A stretch of DNA of 64,000 nucleotides. Source: Paenibacillus sp. USDA918EY. GTDB taxonomy: Bacteria; Bacillota; Bacilli; Paenibacillales; Paenibacillaceae. Position 1 is the first letter of the stretch, and the number at the start of each line of letters is the position of its first letter. Both the position numbers and the translations under genes were made by a program. The notes beneath the pieces are model-generated. The model was not told where the DNA came from. It saw only the letters and a list, made by a program, of their open reading frames with translations, and made no database searches. The stretch is taken from assembly GCF_009870825.1 (NCBI RefSeq), contig NZ_WTWY01000006.1, positions 62,001 to 126,000 of the forward strand, given 5' to 3'. Below, piece by piece: positions 36,884-46,142 of this stretch.

Positions 36884-37777
36884 TTACTCCTCCTTCTTGA
36901 ACATGCCGGAGAATGCAAGCTGGGTGAGGTTGATGATCATGGTGATGGCCAGCAGCACGATCCCGACGGCCGCCGCATAGCCGAGATTGTTTTTCTCGAT
37001 GCCCTGGCGGTACAGGTAACCGACGATGGTCAAACCGATGTTTTTGGGCGAATTGTTGCCGTTCCATAACATCATGCTTTCAATAAACATGGCGAGCCCC
37101 GCGTAGATGCTGATCGTCACCACGTAAATCGTCGTCGGCTTCAGCAGCGGCATCGTGATCCTCGTAAACTTCTGCCAGCTTGACGCGCCGTCGATCGATG
37201 CGGCTTCATAGTAGTCGTCCGGAATGTTTTTGAGCCCCGACAAAAAATAAAGCATGTTCACCCCGGTCCATCTCCACGTCGCCAACGCGACAAGCGCGAT
37301 GTAGCCCGTCACCTGCCCCTTCAAAAACTTGACCGGGTCGATGCCGAACCAGCCGAGGATGCTGTTGATCAGCGACCCCTCCATTTCCCCGAACATAAGC
37401 CGAAAAATCGTCCCCGCCACGACCACCGAGGTCAGCGCCGGGAAGAAAAACGAGGATTTAAAAAATTCCCTTCCCCACATCAGCTTGCTGTTGATCAGCA
37501 CCGCAAAAAGCATCGGAAACGGAATCAGGATCAGGAGCGTCAGCACCATGTAAACCGCGCTGTTCCCGACGGCTTTAAAAAACGTCTTATCCCCCATGAG
37601 CTTGGCGTAATTGTCGAATCCGATCCACTGCGCCTCCTGCCCCAGCGTCACCTTCTGAAAGCTCATCCCTACGGAGCTGGCGAGCGGGTATATCCAAAAT
37701 ACGAGAAAGACTAAAACAAACGGAAGAACAAAGACATACGGAGCGACCTTCTGCGAATACAAAAATCTTTTGACCAT
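36884..37777 (-). CDS. ABC sugar permease, MalF/AraP type (second importer)
   Basis: 297 residues with about six membrane spans. The opening V-A-P-Y-V-F-V-L-P-F-V-L-V-F-L-V-F-W is typical. The EAA loop is P-D-D-Y-Y-E-A-A-S-I-D-G-A-S-S-W-Q-K-F-T-R-I-T-M-P. I chose the ATG at 37777 because AAAGGAG precedes it; the frame runs open to 37846. It pairs with the permease at 36047-36880. Confidence 0.92.
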   Translation of the reverse strand: MVKRFLYSQKVAPYVFVLPFVLVFLVFWIYPLASSVGMSFQKVTLGQEAQWIGFDNYAKLMGDKTFFKAVGNSAVYMVLTLLILIPFPMLFAVLINSKLMWGREFFKSSFFFPALTSVVVAGTIFRLMFGEMEGSLINSILGWFGIDPVKFLKGQVTGYIALVALATWRWTGVNMLYFLSGLKNIPDDYYEAASIDGASSWQKFTRITMPLLKPTTIYVVTISIYAGLAMFIESMMLWNGNNSPKNIGLTIVGYLYRQGIEKNNLGYAAAVGIVLLAITMIINLTQLAFSGMFKKEE

Positions 37778-37797
37778 AGCGTCAGACTCCTTTCGAA

Positions 37798-37826
37798 GAA
37801 AGCTGCCCGTTCGAGGGGCAGCTTTC
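37798..37826 (-). other. Perfect 11-bp stem-loop between binding-protein and permease genes
   Basis: GAAAGCTGCCC and its exact complement GGGCAGCTTTC surround a 7-nt loop. No T tract follows. The permease ribosome binding site AAAGGAG comes right after it on the reverse strand. Confidence 0.75.
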
Positions 37827-37848
37827 CGGTTTGTCATCACGGACAACT

Positions 37849-39183
37849 TTATTTCAGTTCCTGCTCGATTTGCGACTGGGCATCGTCAAGCGCCTGCTTA
37901 ATGTCCTTGCCGTCCTCGAAAATTTCGTTCAGCGTCACCGTGCAAAGCACGTTGTTGATCGTCGGGCTTGCCGGCGTCGATTTGATGAGCCGAATTTCGT
38001 CCTTGATCTCGTTCAGCACGTCAAACGGATTGTTGACGAAATATTTGACGAATTTGTTCTCCGGATTGTGGGTGACGTCCTTCATGTTCCAAACATCCAT
38101 ATTGATCGGATCAAAGCCGAGGGTGTTCCAAATCTCGATATTGGCGTCCAGCGAAAGTTTGGCATAAGCAATGAACTCTTTGGCCAGCTGCACGTCTTTT
38201 GCCGTTTTGGTGACGACGGTCGCCGTCCCCCCGCCGCCGAAGGAACGCGGCATGCCCTTTTCCATGACCGGCAGCGGAGCGATGGCGATTTTCCCTGCCA
38301 GTTCAGGCATGTAATTGGTGTAGCGGGACATCTGCCACAGAGGCATAAACGCGGTCACGTAGTTCCCGGAGTTGAATTCACCGTAGGCTTCCTCGGTATC
38401 CGGCTGCCCGCCGGCGATCGTAGCGAGCACGTTGTTGTTCTGCAGATCCTTCAGCACAGTCAGGCCTTTGATCATTTGCTCGGAATTGACCTTCGGATTG
38501 CCGGCCTCGTCCGTATAATCCGATTTCTGCTGGGCGAGCATCATCGATTCCTGCCAAGCGGCGCTGGTGTCCGCCGTTCCCATATGTTTGCCGGTTTTTT
38601 CGTATACCTGCATGCCTGCTTTCTTGAAATCGTCCCAGGTGACGATGGTTTTGTAATCCACCCCGGCCTCTTTTAAAATTTCGGTATTGTAAAATGCGAC
38701 GGTTGCCCCAACGTGTGTGGACAATCCGTAGACGGTGCCGTCTTTGCTGTACAAATCCAATTGAGATTGAACAACCGTGTCCTTATAAGGTTTTACCACA
38801 TCGTTCAAAGGTTCGAGCTGCGGGGTTCCTTTCATGAAATCCGGATATTTGCCGAGCTCGATGTCCGCGATATCGGGGGCGCCGACCCCGGTTTGCACGG
38901 CGATGGACAGCTTGTTATGCATGTCGTCGTAAGGCATGACGGTCACGTTTAGCTTGATTTGCCGGTCCGGATTGGCCTTGTTCCATTTTTCAAGCATTTT
39001 CTCGAAGTGCTGCCCATGCAGCTCCACGAACGTCCAATACGATAATTCCGTTGCGCCTTTGTCCGCCCCGCCGTCCAGCACGGACGTTTTTCCGCCTGAT
39101 GAGGATGAGGACTTGCCGCCGCAGCCCCATAAGATCGTTGTCATCAAAAGTACCAGAAGCGTAATCAGCCATGTTTTCTTCAT
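37849..39183 (-). CDS. Sugar-binding lipoprotein of a second ABC importer
   Basis: 444 residues. The signal peptide ends I-L-W-G-C with the lipidated Cys21, followed by a Gly/Ser/Lys linker. It is a family 1 solute-binding protein (L-S-Y-W-T-F-V-E-L-H-G-Q-H-F and later S-F-G-G-G-G-T-A-T-V-V). The ATG at 39183 follows CAGGAGGGTC. It heads an operon with two permeases and is divergent from the second twin regulator. The AAACATAAAACA half-site lies 42-53 bp upstream and the full palindrome about 260 bp upstream. Closeness to abfA suggests an arabinose-containing ligand; that is an inference. Confidence 0.9.
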   Translation of the reverse strand: MKKTWLITLLVLLMTTILWGCGGKSSSSSGGKTSVLDGGADKGATELSYWTFVELHGQHFEKMLEKWNKANPDRQIKLNVTVMPYDDMHNKLSIAVQTGVGAPDIADIELGKYPDFMKGTPQLEPLNDVVKPYKDTVVQSQLDLYSKDGTVYGLSTHVGATVAFYNTEILKEAGVDYKTIVTWDDFKKAGMQVYEKTGKHMGTADTSAAWQESMMLAQQKSDYTDEAGNPKVNSEQMIKGLTVLKDLQNNNVLATIAGGQPDTEEAYGEFNSGNYVTAFMPLWQMSRYTNYMPELAGKIAIAPLPVMEKGMPRSFGGGGTATVVTKTAKDVQLAKEFIAYAKLSLDANIEIWNTLGFDPINMDVWNMKDVTHNPENKFVKYFVNNPFDVLNEIKDEIRLIKSTPASPTINNVLCTVTLNEIFEDGKDIKQALDDAQSQIEQELK

Positions 39184-39440
39184 ACTTGACCCTCCTGAAT
39201 GATTTGTTGGCATAAGCCTTGCTCAAACATAAAACACTCCGGAAGCGAAAATTGGAGGCGTGCGGGATCTAAGCCGCGGCATCCTTCCTTCCGGAAGTGA
39301 GGTTTGACTCCAATCGTCTCGGCATGAACCGCTTTCACAAATGGATGTCAGGGCTGCCTTGGGTTCGGCGATTCGACGCGGGCTGCTTCCTCCAGAACCT
39401 TCGTTCTTTTGACGGTTGCAGCCGATTATTCGTTTTCATT

Positions 39441-39460
39441 AAACATAAAACATTTTATGT
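39441..39460. promoter_or_regulatory. Palindrome shared by the twin-regulator regions, copy 2
   Basis: ACATAAAACATTTTATGT (39443-39460) is a perfect 8-2-8 palindrome and contains the same ATAAAACATTTTAT core as 34789-34802. It is the best candidate for the operator bound by the twin regulators. Confidence 0.62.
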
Positions 39461-39714
39461 ATATACAAATGAATTCGCTTTCAAATATAAAATAGCACAC
39501 CATTTCCCTGTTGTAAATAAATAACTATGAAACTTTTTATTGTTTATTAAAACAAAATAATGTTCAATCATAAATAAGTGATAAAATCTTTAAATAAGCT
39601 TCGTTCCTCGTCCGAACATGACGTTATAAGTTTAAATTTGTTTGAAATGAACTGCTATAAATCTGTCAAATGTTATAAAAAAATTGTTGTTTCTTAAAAA
39701 AACATGCGGCACAC

Positions 39715-39743
39715 TATCTTTAACAATTATATTGGTTTATAAT
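39715..39743 (+). promoter_or_regulatory. Promoter of the second twin regulator
   Basis: TATCTT (39715-39720), 17 bp, TATAAT (39738-39743). It is flanked on the left by ACAC and on the right by TATTTA, and has the same layout as at 34951-34979. Confidence 0.6.
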
Positions 39744-39802
39744 TATTTAAAATAAAAGAAACAGGGATGTATCCATACTTATTTGAAGAAGGGTTCGATG
39801 AT

Positions 39803-40720
39803 ATGATTTATATCAAGGATTTAATGAGCGGCATTGATATTTTCAAAGCGTTAAGCTCGGAGATCAGGATCCGGATCCTCGAACTGCTGGCGACGAACCA
39901 GGCGCTGAATCTGAACGATCTTGCGGGGAAGCTCAACCTGAGCAATGGAGCCATTACGATGCATGTCAAAAAGCTGGAGGAAAGCGGACTTATCGAAATC
40001 AACACCAGCGTCGGCAAGCACGGCATCCAAAAAATGTGCTACTTGAATAAAGACAAGCTGATGGTCGATCTGCGCAGCAAAGACGTCGACAACCTGTACG
40101 AAGTGGAAATCCAGGTCGGACATTACAGCAACTATCAAGCGGTTCCGACCTGCGGACTTGCAACCAAAGACAGCATCGTCGGCGATTTCGACGATCCCCG
40201 GTATTTCGCCGACCCGCAGCGGATCGACGCGGAAATCATCTGGCTGGCCGAAGGTTTTTTGGAATACCGCATTCCCAACTATTTGAAGCCGAATCAGTCT
40301 TTCCGGGAAATCCAGTTCTCGATGGAACTCGGGTCCGAAGCCCCCGGCTTCTGCGACAATTATCCGTCGGACATTTATTTTTACGTCAACGGGATCGAGA
40401 TCGGCTGCTGGACCAGTCCCGGCGATTTCGGCGACGCCCGCGGCACGTTCAATCCGGATTGGTGGCCGCCGCATTTGAACCAATACGGCATGCTAAAGCT
40501 GATCCGCATCAATCAAGAGGGCAGCTTTATCGACGGATGCCGGATATCGGACGTAACGCTGGACCAAATCAACCTCGACTACAAAAGCGAGCTGACCTTC
40601 CGGATCGCCGTCACGGAACAGTCCGAGAACAAACGGGGCCTGACCATCTTCGGCAAAAACTTCGGCAACTACAGCCAGGACCTGCTGGCCCGCGTGCTGT
40701 ACGACGTCCATCCGGATTAA
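39803..40720 (+). CDS. ArsR-type winged-helix regulator with large C-terminal domain, twin 2
   Basis: 305 residues. By direct comparison it differs from twin 1 (35035-35952) at 23 positions. Within the winged helix the changes are few (R-I-R-I-L-E-L-L-A-T versus R-I-Q-I-L-Q-L-L-A-Q), and the recognition region N-L-S-N-G-A-I-T-M-H-V is identical, so both should bind the same DNA. Differences elsewhere (for example G-C-W versus G-Y-W near residue 203) could alter ligand choice. The DNA before the ATG, including GAAGAAGGGTTCGATGAT, is also the same in both copies. It is divergent from the second ABC operon. Confidence 0.82.
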   Translation: MIYIKDLMSGIDIFKALSSEIRIRILELLATNQALNLNDLAGKLNLSNGAITMHVKKLEESGLIEINTSVGKHGIQKMCYLNKDKLMVDLRSKDVDNLYEVEIQVGHYSNYQAVPTCGLATKDSIVGDFDDPRYFADPQRIDAEIIWLAEGFLEYRIPNYLKPNQSFREIQFSMELGSEAPGFCDNYPSDIYFYVNGIEIGCWTSPGDFGDARGTFNPDWWPPHLNQYGMLKLIRINQEGSFIDGCRISDVTLDQINLDYKSELTFRIAVTEQSENKRGLTIFGKNFGNYSQDLLARVLYDVHPD

Positions 40721-40743
40721 GCGGACGCCCGCCATGCCTTTTA

Positions 40744-40850
40744 AGAAAAACGTCTATCGCCGTACTTTCACAGAAGACAGACCGTGCTTAGCGGAAATTT
40801 TTCTTGAGATATAAGGGAGCCATCGCTTCGAAACTTCTTATATCTTCATA
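40744..40850. repeat. Dispersed intergenic repeat, copy 2
   Basis: Similar to 6732-6845 over about 105 bp, with CAGAAGACAG, GGAAATTTTTCTTG and GCCATCGCTTCGA in common. The outer inverted repeat AGATATAAG / CTTATATCT is preserved although the spacer differs. It lies directly between the second regulator and its terminator. Confidence 0.75.
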
Positions 40851-40895
40851 AAGGGGACCTTGGACATGCATTCACATGCTCCAGGGTCCCTTTTA
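40851..40895 (+). terminator. Terminator of the second twin regulator
   Basis: AAGGGGACCTTGGA and TCCAGGGTCCCTTTT pair with small mismatches, with an inner CATG/CATG stem, followed by TTTTAC. Confidence 0.8.
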
Positions 40896-40931
40896 CTTTT
40901 CGATAGGCAACGCCGTCACGCGGCAACGGCT

Positions 40932-42059
40932 TCAGGCTTCATTCAACGCGCGCAGCAGCGTATGGCGGTCGCGCAAGAGATGGGCTTCGCGCAGGCTTTC
41001 CGCGAACAGCCCGTCGTCAATGCCGAGCTCCTGCAGGCTTGAGGGTCCGCCTGCGCGCTGCAGGAGCGAGCGGATTTCGGCTTCGGCAGGCACCGCGCCG
41101 AGCCACTCCCGCACCTGTGCGCCATGCTTCCGCAGCATGTCGGGCTCCTGCCGCGGATAAACGCCGCGGAAGGCCGCGTTATGGTAGAGGCGCGAAATTT
41201 CCGCGCAGGCCACGCCGACCTTCGCGCCGTGCAGCAGCGCCCGGCTGCCGCGGCGCAAATATTCCATCTCCCAGAAATGGGAAAGATGATGTTCGGCGCC
41301 GGAGGCCGGATGGGACTGCCCGAATTTGAGCATCGCGATCCCGGATTCAATCAGGGACGTCATCAGGATGCGGATGCCCTCCTCCGTCCGGTTCCCGATC
41401 TCGTCGACATGCTCTACGCAGGCGTTCAGCGCTTTTTCCGTCATGTCCGCGACTTCCTGGTCGTAAGGCTCCGCCGCAGTCAAATGCGAAAATTTCCAAT
41501 CGAATAACGAAGTGTATTTGCCGAGCATGTCGCCGAATCCGGCGGCAACCAGCTGCTGCGGCGCTTTCGTCAGAACGTCCAGATCGGCGAAAATCGCCAC
41601 CGGGCCCGTGGCCGGAAACGTCTTTTTCACGCCGCGGACGATCAAGGGAGCTCCCTTTGACGTAAAACCGTCCACCGACGGAGCCGTCGGCACCGAAACG
41701 AACGGTTTCCCCGTTTTGTAACATACGAAGCGAACAATATCGTGGATCGTTCCTGAACCCGCCGCGATCACCGCATCCGTCGTTTCCGGGTTCACTTCAA
41801 GCAGCAGCTGCAGAAGCGACGGTTCGTCGGCCACGACGTCTCCGGACGGCCCGGGCTCGATCAGGCACAAGCGAATGCCGACGCCGGCAGCCTTCAGCTC
41901 CCGTTCCAGCTCCTTGCCCGCAGCCTCGTAGGTGTTCCCATCCGCCGTCAGAATGACGTTTTGACACCCTTTTTCCTTGAGATAGGCGGCCGCTTGTTTG
42001 ATCGCTCCCTTTTCAAGCACCATTTGATCCAGCGCGTATTCCACCGGAACGTTGTTCAT
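40932..42059 (-). CDS. araM: sn-Glycerol-1-phosphate dehydrogenase (AraM/EgsA)
   Basis: 375 residues of the iron-containing dehydrogenase/EgsA family. A-A-G-S-G-T-I-H-D is the NAD-binding motif and P-T-A-P-S-V-D-G-F-T-S follows. Metal ligands are expected at the Asp in A-G-F-G-D and at the His residues in G-A-E-H-H-L and L-L-H-G-A-K. B. subtilis AraM reduces dihydroxyacetone phosphate to glycerol 1-phosphate and sits in the ara operon there too. Here it is downstream of araB by 193 bp on the same strand. The ATG at 42059 follows AAGGAGGGATC. Confidence 0.92.
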   Translation of the reverse strand: MNNVPVEYALDQMVLEKGAIKQAAAYLKEKGCQNVILTADGNTYEAAGKELERELKAAGVGIRLCLIEPGPSGDVVADEPSLLQLLLEVNPETTDAVIAAGSGTIHDIVRFVCYKTGKPFVSVPTAPSVDGFTSKGAPLIVRGVKKTFPATGPVAIFADLDVLTKAPQQLVAAGFGDMLGKYTSLFDWKFSHLTAAEPYDQEVADMTEKALNACVEHVDEIGNRTEEGIRILMTSLIESGIAMLKFGQSHPASGAEHHLSHFWEMEYLRRGSRALLHGAKVGVACAEISRLYHNAAFRGVYPRQEPDMLRKHGAQVREWLGAVPAEAEIRSLLQRAGGPSSLQELGIDDGLFAESLREAHLLRDRHTLLRALNEA

Positions 42060-42252
42060 GCTGATCCCTCCTTATATCTGCCCCCATAACGAAAAGACCG
42101 TCGGTCTGCAACAAAACCGTCTGCCCTTTGCATAGCCGATGAGAGCTGAAGACGTTCGTATTCAACCCTTTCTTGCGTTTATTCCGATCGTAAACGGGGG
42201 GCGCAGGCCGAATGCTCCGTCCTGCGCCTTGATGTAACCATCTTCCCGCCGG

Positions 42253-43923
42253 TTATTCGACCGACTTTTTAATGTTCTTCAGCCGCTTCATCACGTCGTT
42301 TGCGCCGCGGCCAAAGTAATCATGGAGAAGGTTGTATTCTTGATAAAGACGTTCGTACACTTCGACGTTCTCCGGAATCGGCTTGAAGGTTTCTTCTTTG
42401 ACCCTCGCCATGTTTTCGGCCGCCGCGATCACCGTGTCGTATCCTCCGGCTTCCTGTCCGGCCGCTACCGCCGCGAATATCGCCGCTCCGAGCGCCGGCG
42501 TCTGCTTGGAATCCGCCACGTAAATTTCGCGGTTCGTGACGTCCGCGTAAATCTGCATCAGCAGCTTGTTTTTTTGCGGCAGCCCGCCGCATGCGTACAA
42601 GGCGTCAACACTTACGCCGCTCGAATGGAAGGCGTCGACGATTTTGCGCGTGCCGAAAGCCGTCGCTTCAAGCAGGGTGCGGTAAATTTCCTGCGGCTTG
42701 GTCAGGAGCGTCATGCCGAGAATCAGTCCTGTCAGATCGGTATCGACGAGCACCGAACGGTTGCCGTTCCACCAATCGAGCGCAAGGAGCCCGGTCTGGC
42801 CCGGCTTATACTGCGCGGCTTCCCTTTCGAGCCAAGCATGGACGCCGATCCCCTCTTTGTCCGCGGCTTCCTTCACATAAGCCGGCAGCGCTTCCTCCAC
42901 GTACCATTCAAAAATGTCGCCGACAGCCGACTGGCCTGCTTCATATCCGTACAATCCCGGGATGATGCCGTCTTCCACGACGCCGCACATGCCTTCGACC
43001 TGCTTCTCTTCCGTGCCGAGGAGCATATGGCAAATGGACGTTCCCATCGCCATGACCAGCTTGCCCGGCGTCACGACGCCGACGGCAGGCACGGCCGCAT
43101 GGGCGTCGACGTTGCCGGCCGCAACCGCGATGCCCGGCCGAAGTCCCATCATCGCCGCCATCTCCTCCGTCAACCCGCCGACGTTCGTACCCAGCGGAAT
43201 GACTTCGCCGCGCAGCTTGGTTTCGGTCAAATCCTCGAGCCGCGGATCCAGCGCTTTGAAAAATTCCTTGCCCGGATAACCTTCCTGCTTATGCCAAATC
43301 GCTTTGTAGCCGGCGGTGCAGCTGTTGCGGACGATTTTGCCGGACATTTGCGAAATGACCCAGTCCGTCGCTTCCAGAAACATGTCCGCTTGATCATAAA
43401 TTTCCGGAGCCTCGTTCAAAATCTGCCATGCTTTGGCGATCATCCATTCCGAAGAAATTTTGCCGCCGTAACGCGGCAGGAACGCTTCGCCGCGCTCGGC
43501 CGCGATCCGGTTGATCGCATCCGCTTCCGGCTGGGCTGCATGGTGTTTCCACAGCTTCACCCAGCTGTGCGGGTGATCCTGAAACTCGGGCTTCAGGCAA
43601 AGCGGTTCCCCCTTGCCGTCCACCGGCAGCATGGTGCAGGCCGTAAAATCGATGCCGATGCCGATGATGTCGGCCGGGTCTACGCCGGAATCGCGAACGA
43701 CGGCAGGCACCGAACGGCGCAGCACTTCGATGTAATCCGCCGGGTGCTGCAGCGCCCAGTCATGGTCCAGCTTTTTCCCGGAACCCGGCAGCTTTTCGTC
43801 GATGACGTGATGCGGATACGGCGTGACATGGTCCGCCACTTCGCGGCCGTCGGCCAAATCAACCAATACGGCGCGGCCGGACTGCGTTCCGTAATCCACT
43901 CCGATCGTATACTTTTTGCTCAT
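42253..43923 (-). CDS. araB: L-ribulokinase
   Basis: 556 residues, the FGGY kinase that phosphorylates L-ribulose. The N-terminal [10 protein letters not shown], the [13 protein letters not shown] motif and the C-terminal [16 protein letters not shown] are typical of AraB. GGAGGGG precedes the ATG at 43923. It follows araD on the same strand after 220 bp. A perfect TTGACA in that gap (44021-44026) may give araB its own promoter in addition to read-through. Confidence 0.96.
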   Translation of the reverse strand: MSKKYTIGVDYGTQSGRAVLVDLADGREVADHVTPYPHHVIDEKLPGSGKKLDHDWALQHPADYIEVLRRSVPAVVRDSGVDPADIIGIGIDFTACTMLPVDGKGEPLCLKPEFQDHPHSWVKLWKHHAAQPEADAINRIAAERGEAFLPRYGGKISSEWMIAKAWQILNEAPEIYDQADMFLEATDWVISQMSGKIVRNSCTAGYKAIWHKQEGYPGKEFFKALDPRLEDLTETKLRGEVIPLGTNVGGLTEEMAAMMGLRPGIAVAAGNVDAHAAVPAVGVVTPGKLVMAMGTSICHMLLGTEEKQVEGMCGVVEDGIIPGLYGYEAGQSAVGDIFEWYVEEALPAYVKEAADKEGIGVHAWLEREAAQYKPGQTGLLALDWWNGNRSVLVDTDLTGLILGMTLLTKPQEIYRTLLEATAFGTRKIVDAFHSSGVSVDALYACGGLPQKNKLLMQIYADVTNREIYVADSKQTPALGAAIFAAVAAGQEAGGYDTVIAAAENMARVKEETFKPIPENVEVYERLYQEYNLLHDYFGRGANDVMKRLKNIKKSVE

Positions 43924-43996
43924 TTGAGTCCCCTCCAGCTCGAAAACGAGTTATGATGACGATGTTGCAAATCCGAAAAGCGGCTTCCGATCAAGC

Positions 43997-44026
43997 GATA
44001 AAGATCTAAACAGGTTAACTTGTCAA
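43997..44026 (-). promoter_or_regulatory. Possible promoter of araB
   Basis: On the reverse strand TTGACA (44021-44026) is followed after 17-18 bp by CTTTAT or TTTATC, a weak -10. The spacer holds CAAGTTAACCTG, a near palindrome. Supports, but does not prove, separate transcription of araB-araM. Confidence 0.35.
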
Positions 44027-44143
44027 TATCTTACACGGAAGCGGCTGGAATGCATATTGAAAAATCCGAATCATCGCAATGAACATTTTGCTTTTATATA
44101 AGTCGAGCCAATCATTTATACGGATGATGCCAGCCGGGATCGA

Positions 44144-44839
44144 TCATTTTTGGCCGTAGTAAGCATTCGCTCCGTGCTTGCGCAGGAAATGGCGATCGAG
44201 GAGCGTCTGGTCCATCGGCTTGCTGTCCGGATTGAGCTGCAGCTGCCGCGCGGTGATTTTGGCCACTTCCTCCAGCACGACCGCATTGTGGACCGCATTC
44301 AAGGCGTCGCTTCCCCATACGAAAGGCGCATGCGCATGCACCAGAATACCGGGAACCTGGATCGGGTCCAGTCCCAGCTCGCGGAACCGCTCCACGATGA
44401 CGTTCCCGGTCTCGAGTTCGTAAGCGCCTTCGATTTCCACCTTCGTCATCGGCCGCGTGACCGGAATTTCGCCGTAAAAATAGTCCGCATGCGTCGTTCC
44501 CGACGCCGGCAAAGGCCGGCCTGCTTGCGCCCAGCTGGTTCCCCACGGCGAATGGGTATGTACAACCCCGCCGATTTCAGGGAATTCGCGGTATAACACC
44601 ATATGTGTCGGGGTATCGGACGACGGACGCAAATCGCCTTCGACGACCCGTCCCTCCAAATCGACGACGACGAGGTCTTCCGCCTTCAAATCCTCGTAAG
44701 GCACGCCGCTCGGCTTAATGACGAACAGCCCTTTTTCCCGGTCGATTCCACTTACGTTGCCCCATGTAAAAGTAACGAGGCCATATTTCGGCAAAGCCAA
44801 ATTGGCTTCAAGCACCTGTTGTTTTAATGCTTCCAGCAT
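44144..44839 (-). CDS. araD: L-ribulose-5-phosphate 4-epimerase
   Basis: 231 residues, the same length as E. coli AraD. It interconverts L-ribulose 5-phosphate and D-xylulose 5-phosphate. Zinc-binding histidines are visible in [10 protein letters not shown] and in [12 protein letters not shown]; the catalytic region also has F-T-W-G-N-V-S-G and V-I-K-P-S-G-V. The ATG at 44839 follows AAAGGATG. The frame opens at 44878, but that would start inside the AraR operator. Confidence 0.96.
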   Translation of the reverse strand: MLEALKQQVLEANLALPKYGLVTFTWGNVSGIDREKGLFVIKPSGVPYEDLKAEDLVVVDLEGRVVEGDLRPSSDTPTHMVLYREFPEIGGVVHTHSPWGTSWAQAGRPLPASGTTHADYFYGEIPVTRPMTKVEIEGAYELETGNVIVERFRELGLDPIQVPGILVHAHAPFVWGSDALNAVHNAVVLEEVAKITARQLQLNPDSKPMDQTLLDRHFLRKHGANAYYGQK

Positions 44840-44864
44840 GTCGGACACATCCTTTCCGGTTTGT

Positions 44865-44880
44865 AGTTGTACGTACAAGC
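44865..44880. promoter_or_regulatory. AraR operator-like site upstream of araD
   Basis: AGTTGTACGTACAAGC, with the complete palindromic core TTGTACGTACAA. Its centre is 34 bp upstream of the araD start, between araR and araD. Confidence 0.78.
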
Positions 44881-44919
44881 AAGAGCGGAAGAGTCCGCAT
44901 TGAAGCAGACCCGTCCCTC

Positions 44920-46017
44920 TTAATCCTGGGTTCTTTTGGCTACGGAATCCCGCACGATCAGCTCGGGCTCGTATACCGCATCCTGTGCCGTCTTTCCTTG
45001 TTCAATCATGGCAATCAGCCGGCTTGCCGCCGTCCGCCCCATTTCCGTCTTGGGATGCGTCAGCGTGGTCAGCTTCGTCCCCGAAGCGGTCGCCAGGCTG
45101 GAATCGTCGAATCCGATGACGGACACGTCTTCCGGAACCTGAAGCCCGCTTTCGGCAACCGCCTCCATCAGCAGCACGGCAAGCTCGTCATTGTAGCATA
45201 CGAAAGCCGTCGGTCGGTTTTCCCCTTCGCCCAGCATCTGCAAAGCCTGCCGGTAAGGCAGGTCGTTTTTTTCCTCCGTCGTGTAGGTGACGACCCTTTT
45301 CGGCGAAGCGCTCATTCCCGCCGCTTTATGCGCCGCCAGAAACCCTTTCAGGCGGTTGACGCCCTGCAGGTCGTCCCGTTTGAAGAACCCGGCGATCTGG
45401 GTATGCCCCATCTCCAGCAAATACTGCACCGCTTTGTAGCCTCCGGCTTCATCATCCACCTTCAGGCAGGCGCATTCCAGCTCCCGGTACTTTTCGTTGA
45501 TCATCAGATAAGGGATTCCCTTTTCCTGAAGCTCCAGAAAATAGGCCAAATTCGGATTGCCCTCGGCGCTTTTCGTCGGCTCGATGATCAGTCCGCTGAG
45601 CGGCTGGCTGGTCATCAGCTGCAGGCTTTCCATTTCCTTTTCCTTGTTGTTGTCGGTGCTCGACAGCTGAAGCCGGTATCCCTTGCTCCGGAGCTCCGCT
45701 TCGGCGCCGCGGACGATATGCGGAAAGATGTAATCCGATATATACGTCGTAATAATGCCGATCGTTTTCGCCTGCTCGCCTTCCCGGCGCTGCGGCTCGC
45801 GGGCAAAGGTGCCTTTGCCTTGGATCCTTTCCAGCCATCCTTCCTTCTCCAGCTCCCCGAAGGTTTGGCGGACCGTCTGGCGGCTCATGCCGAACTGCTC
45901 CGCGATCTCGTTCTCCGACGGGACCTGCTGTCCCCGCTGCAGCTTGCCCGATTCGAACCAGGACAGCAGCTCTTTCTTTAATTGAATATATTTGGGAATC
46001 CGTCTATTATTCATCAT
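44920..46017 (-). CDS. araR: Arabinose-responsive repressor AraR (GntR helix-turn-helix, LacI-like ligand domain)
   Basis: 365 residues. The first 72 form a GntR winged helix ([20 protein letters not shown]). From about residue 85 a LacI/GalR-type periplasmic-binding fold follows ([14 protein letters not shown] and G-F-D-D-S-S-L-A). This hybrid architecture is that of B. subtilis AraR, which releases DNA when L-arabinose binds. The start is one of two adjacent ATG codons (46017 or 46014) just after GAGGTGA. It is downstream of araA on the same strand and upstream of araD. Four operator-like sites in this window are its likely targets. Confidence 0.94.
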   Translation of the reverse strand: MMNNRRIPKYIQLKKELLSWFESGKLQRGQQVPSENEIAEQFGMSRQTVRQTFGELEKEGWLERIQGKGTFAREPQRREGEQAKTIGIITTYISDYIFPHIVRGAEAELRSKGYRLQLSSTDNNKEKEMESLQLMTSQPLSGLIIEPTKSAEGNPNLAYFLELQEKGIPYLMINEKYRELECACLKVDDEAGGYKAVQYLLEMGHTQIAGFFKRDDLQGVNRLKGFLAAHKAAGMSASPKRVVTYTTEEKNDLPYRQALQMLGEGENRPTAFVCYNDELAVLLMEAVAESGLQVPEDVSVIGFDDSSLATASGTKLTTLTHPKTEMGRTAASRLIAMIEQGKTAQDAVYEPELIVRDSVAKRTQD

Positions 46018-46044
46018 TCACCTCAGCGAAACAATTCGAGTATA

Positions 46045-46090
46045 GAGCCTGCCGGGCACCATGTCAGGTTCGGTGCTGCCGGACAGGCTC
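46045..46090 (-). other. Long stem-loop between araA and araR
   Basis: GAGCCTG pairs with CAGGCTC, and after a bulge CCGG with CCGG and GCACC with GGTGC. No T run follows on either strand. As araA and araR lie in the same direction, it may limit read-through or protect the araA message. Confidence 0.65.
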
Positions 46091-46142
46091 TTCCATTTAT
46101 AGCTATTGTATCATAGGCTGGGCGAATAGGGACAAACTGCCC

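Larger units (their letters stand above)
39184..39802. other. Regulatory region between the second ABC operon and the second twin regulator
   Basis: This 619-bp region holds the half-site AAACATAAAACA (39225-39236), a weak cre-like TGAACCGCTTTCA (39328-39340, one base short of consensus), the palindrome at 39441-39460 and the twin-type promoter. The part from 39440 to 39760 is very AT-rich. ATATAAAATAGCA near 39485 resembles ATATAAAATAACA near 34747 in the other twin region. I see no gene in it. Confidence 0.6.

Noticed and set aside
39328..39340. TGAACCGCTTTCA as a cre site before the second ABC operon
   Set aside because: It is one base short of the cre consensus and its left half does not fit in register.
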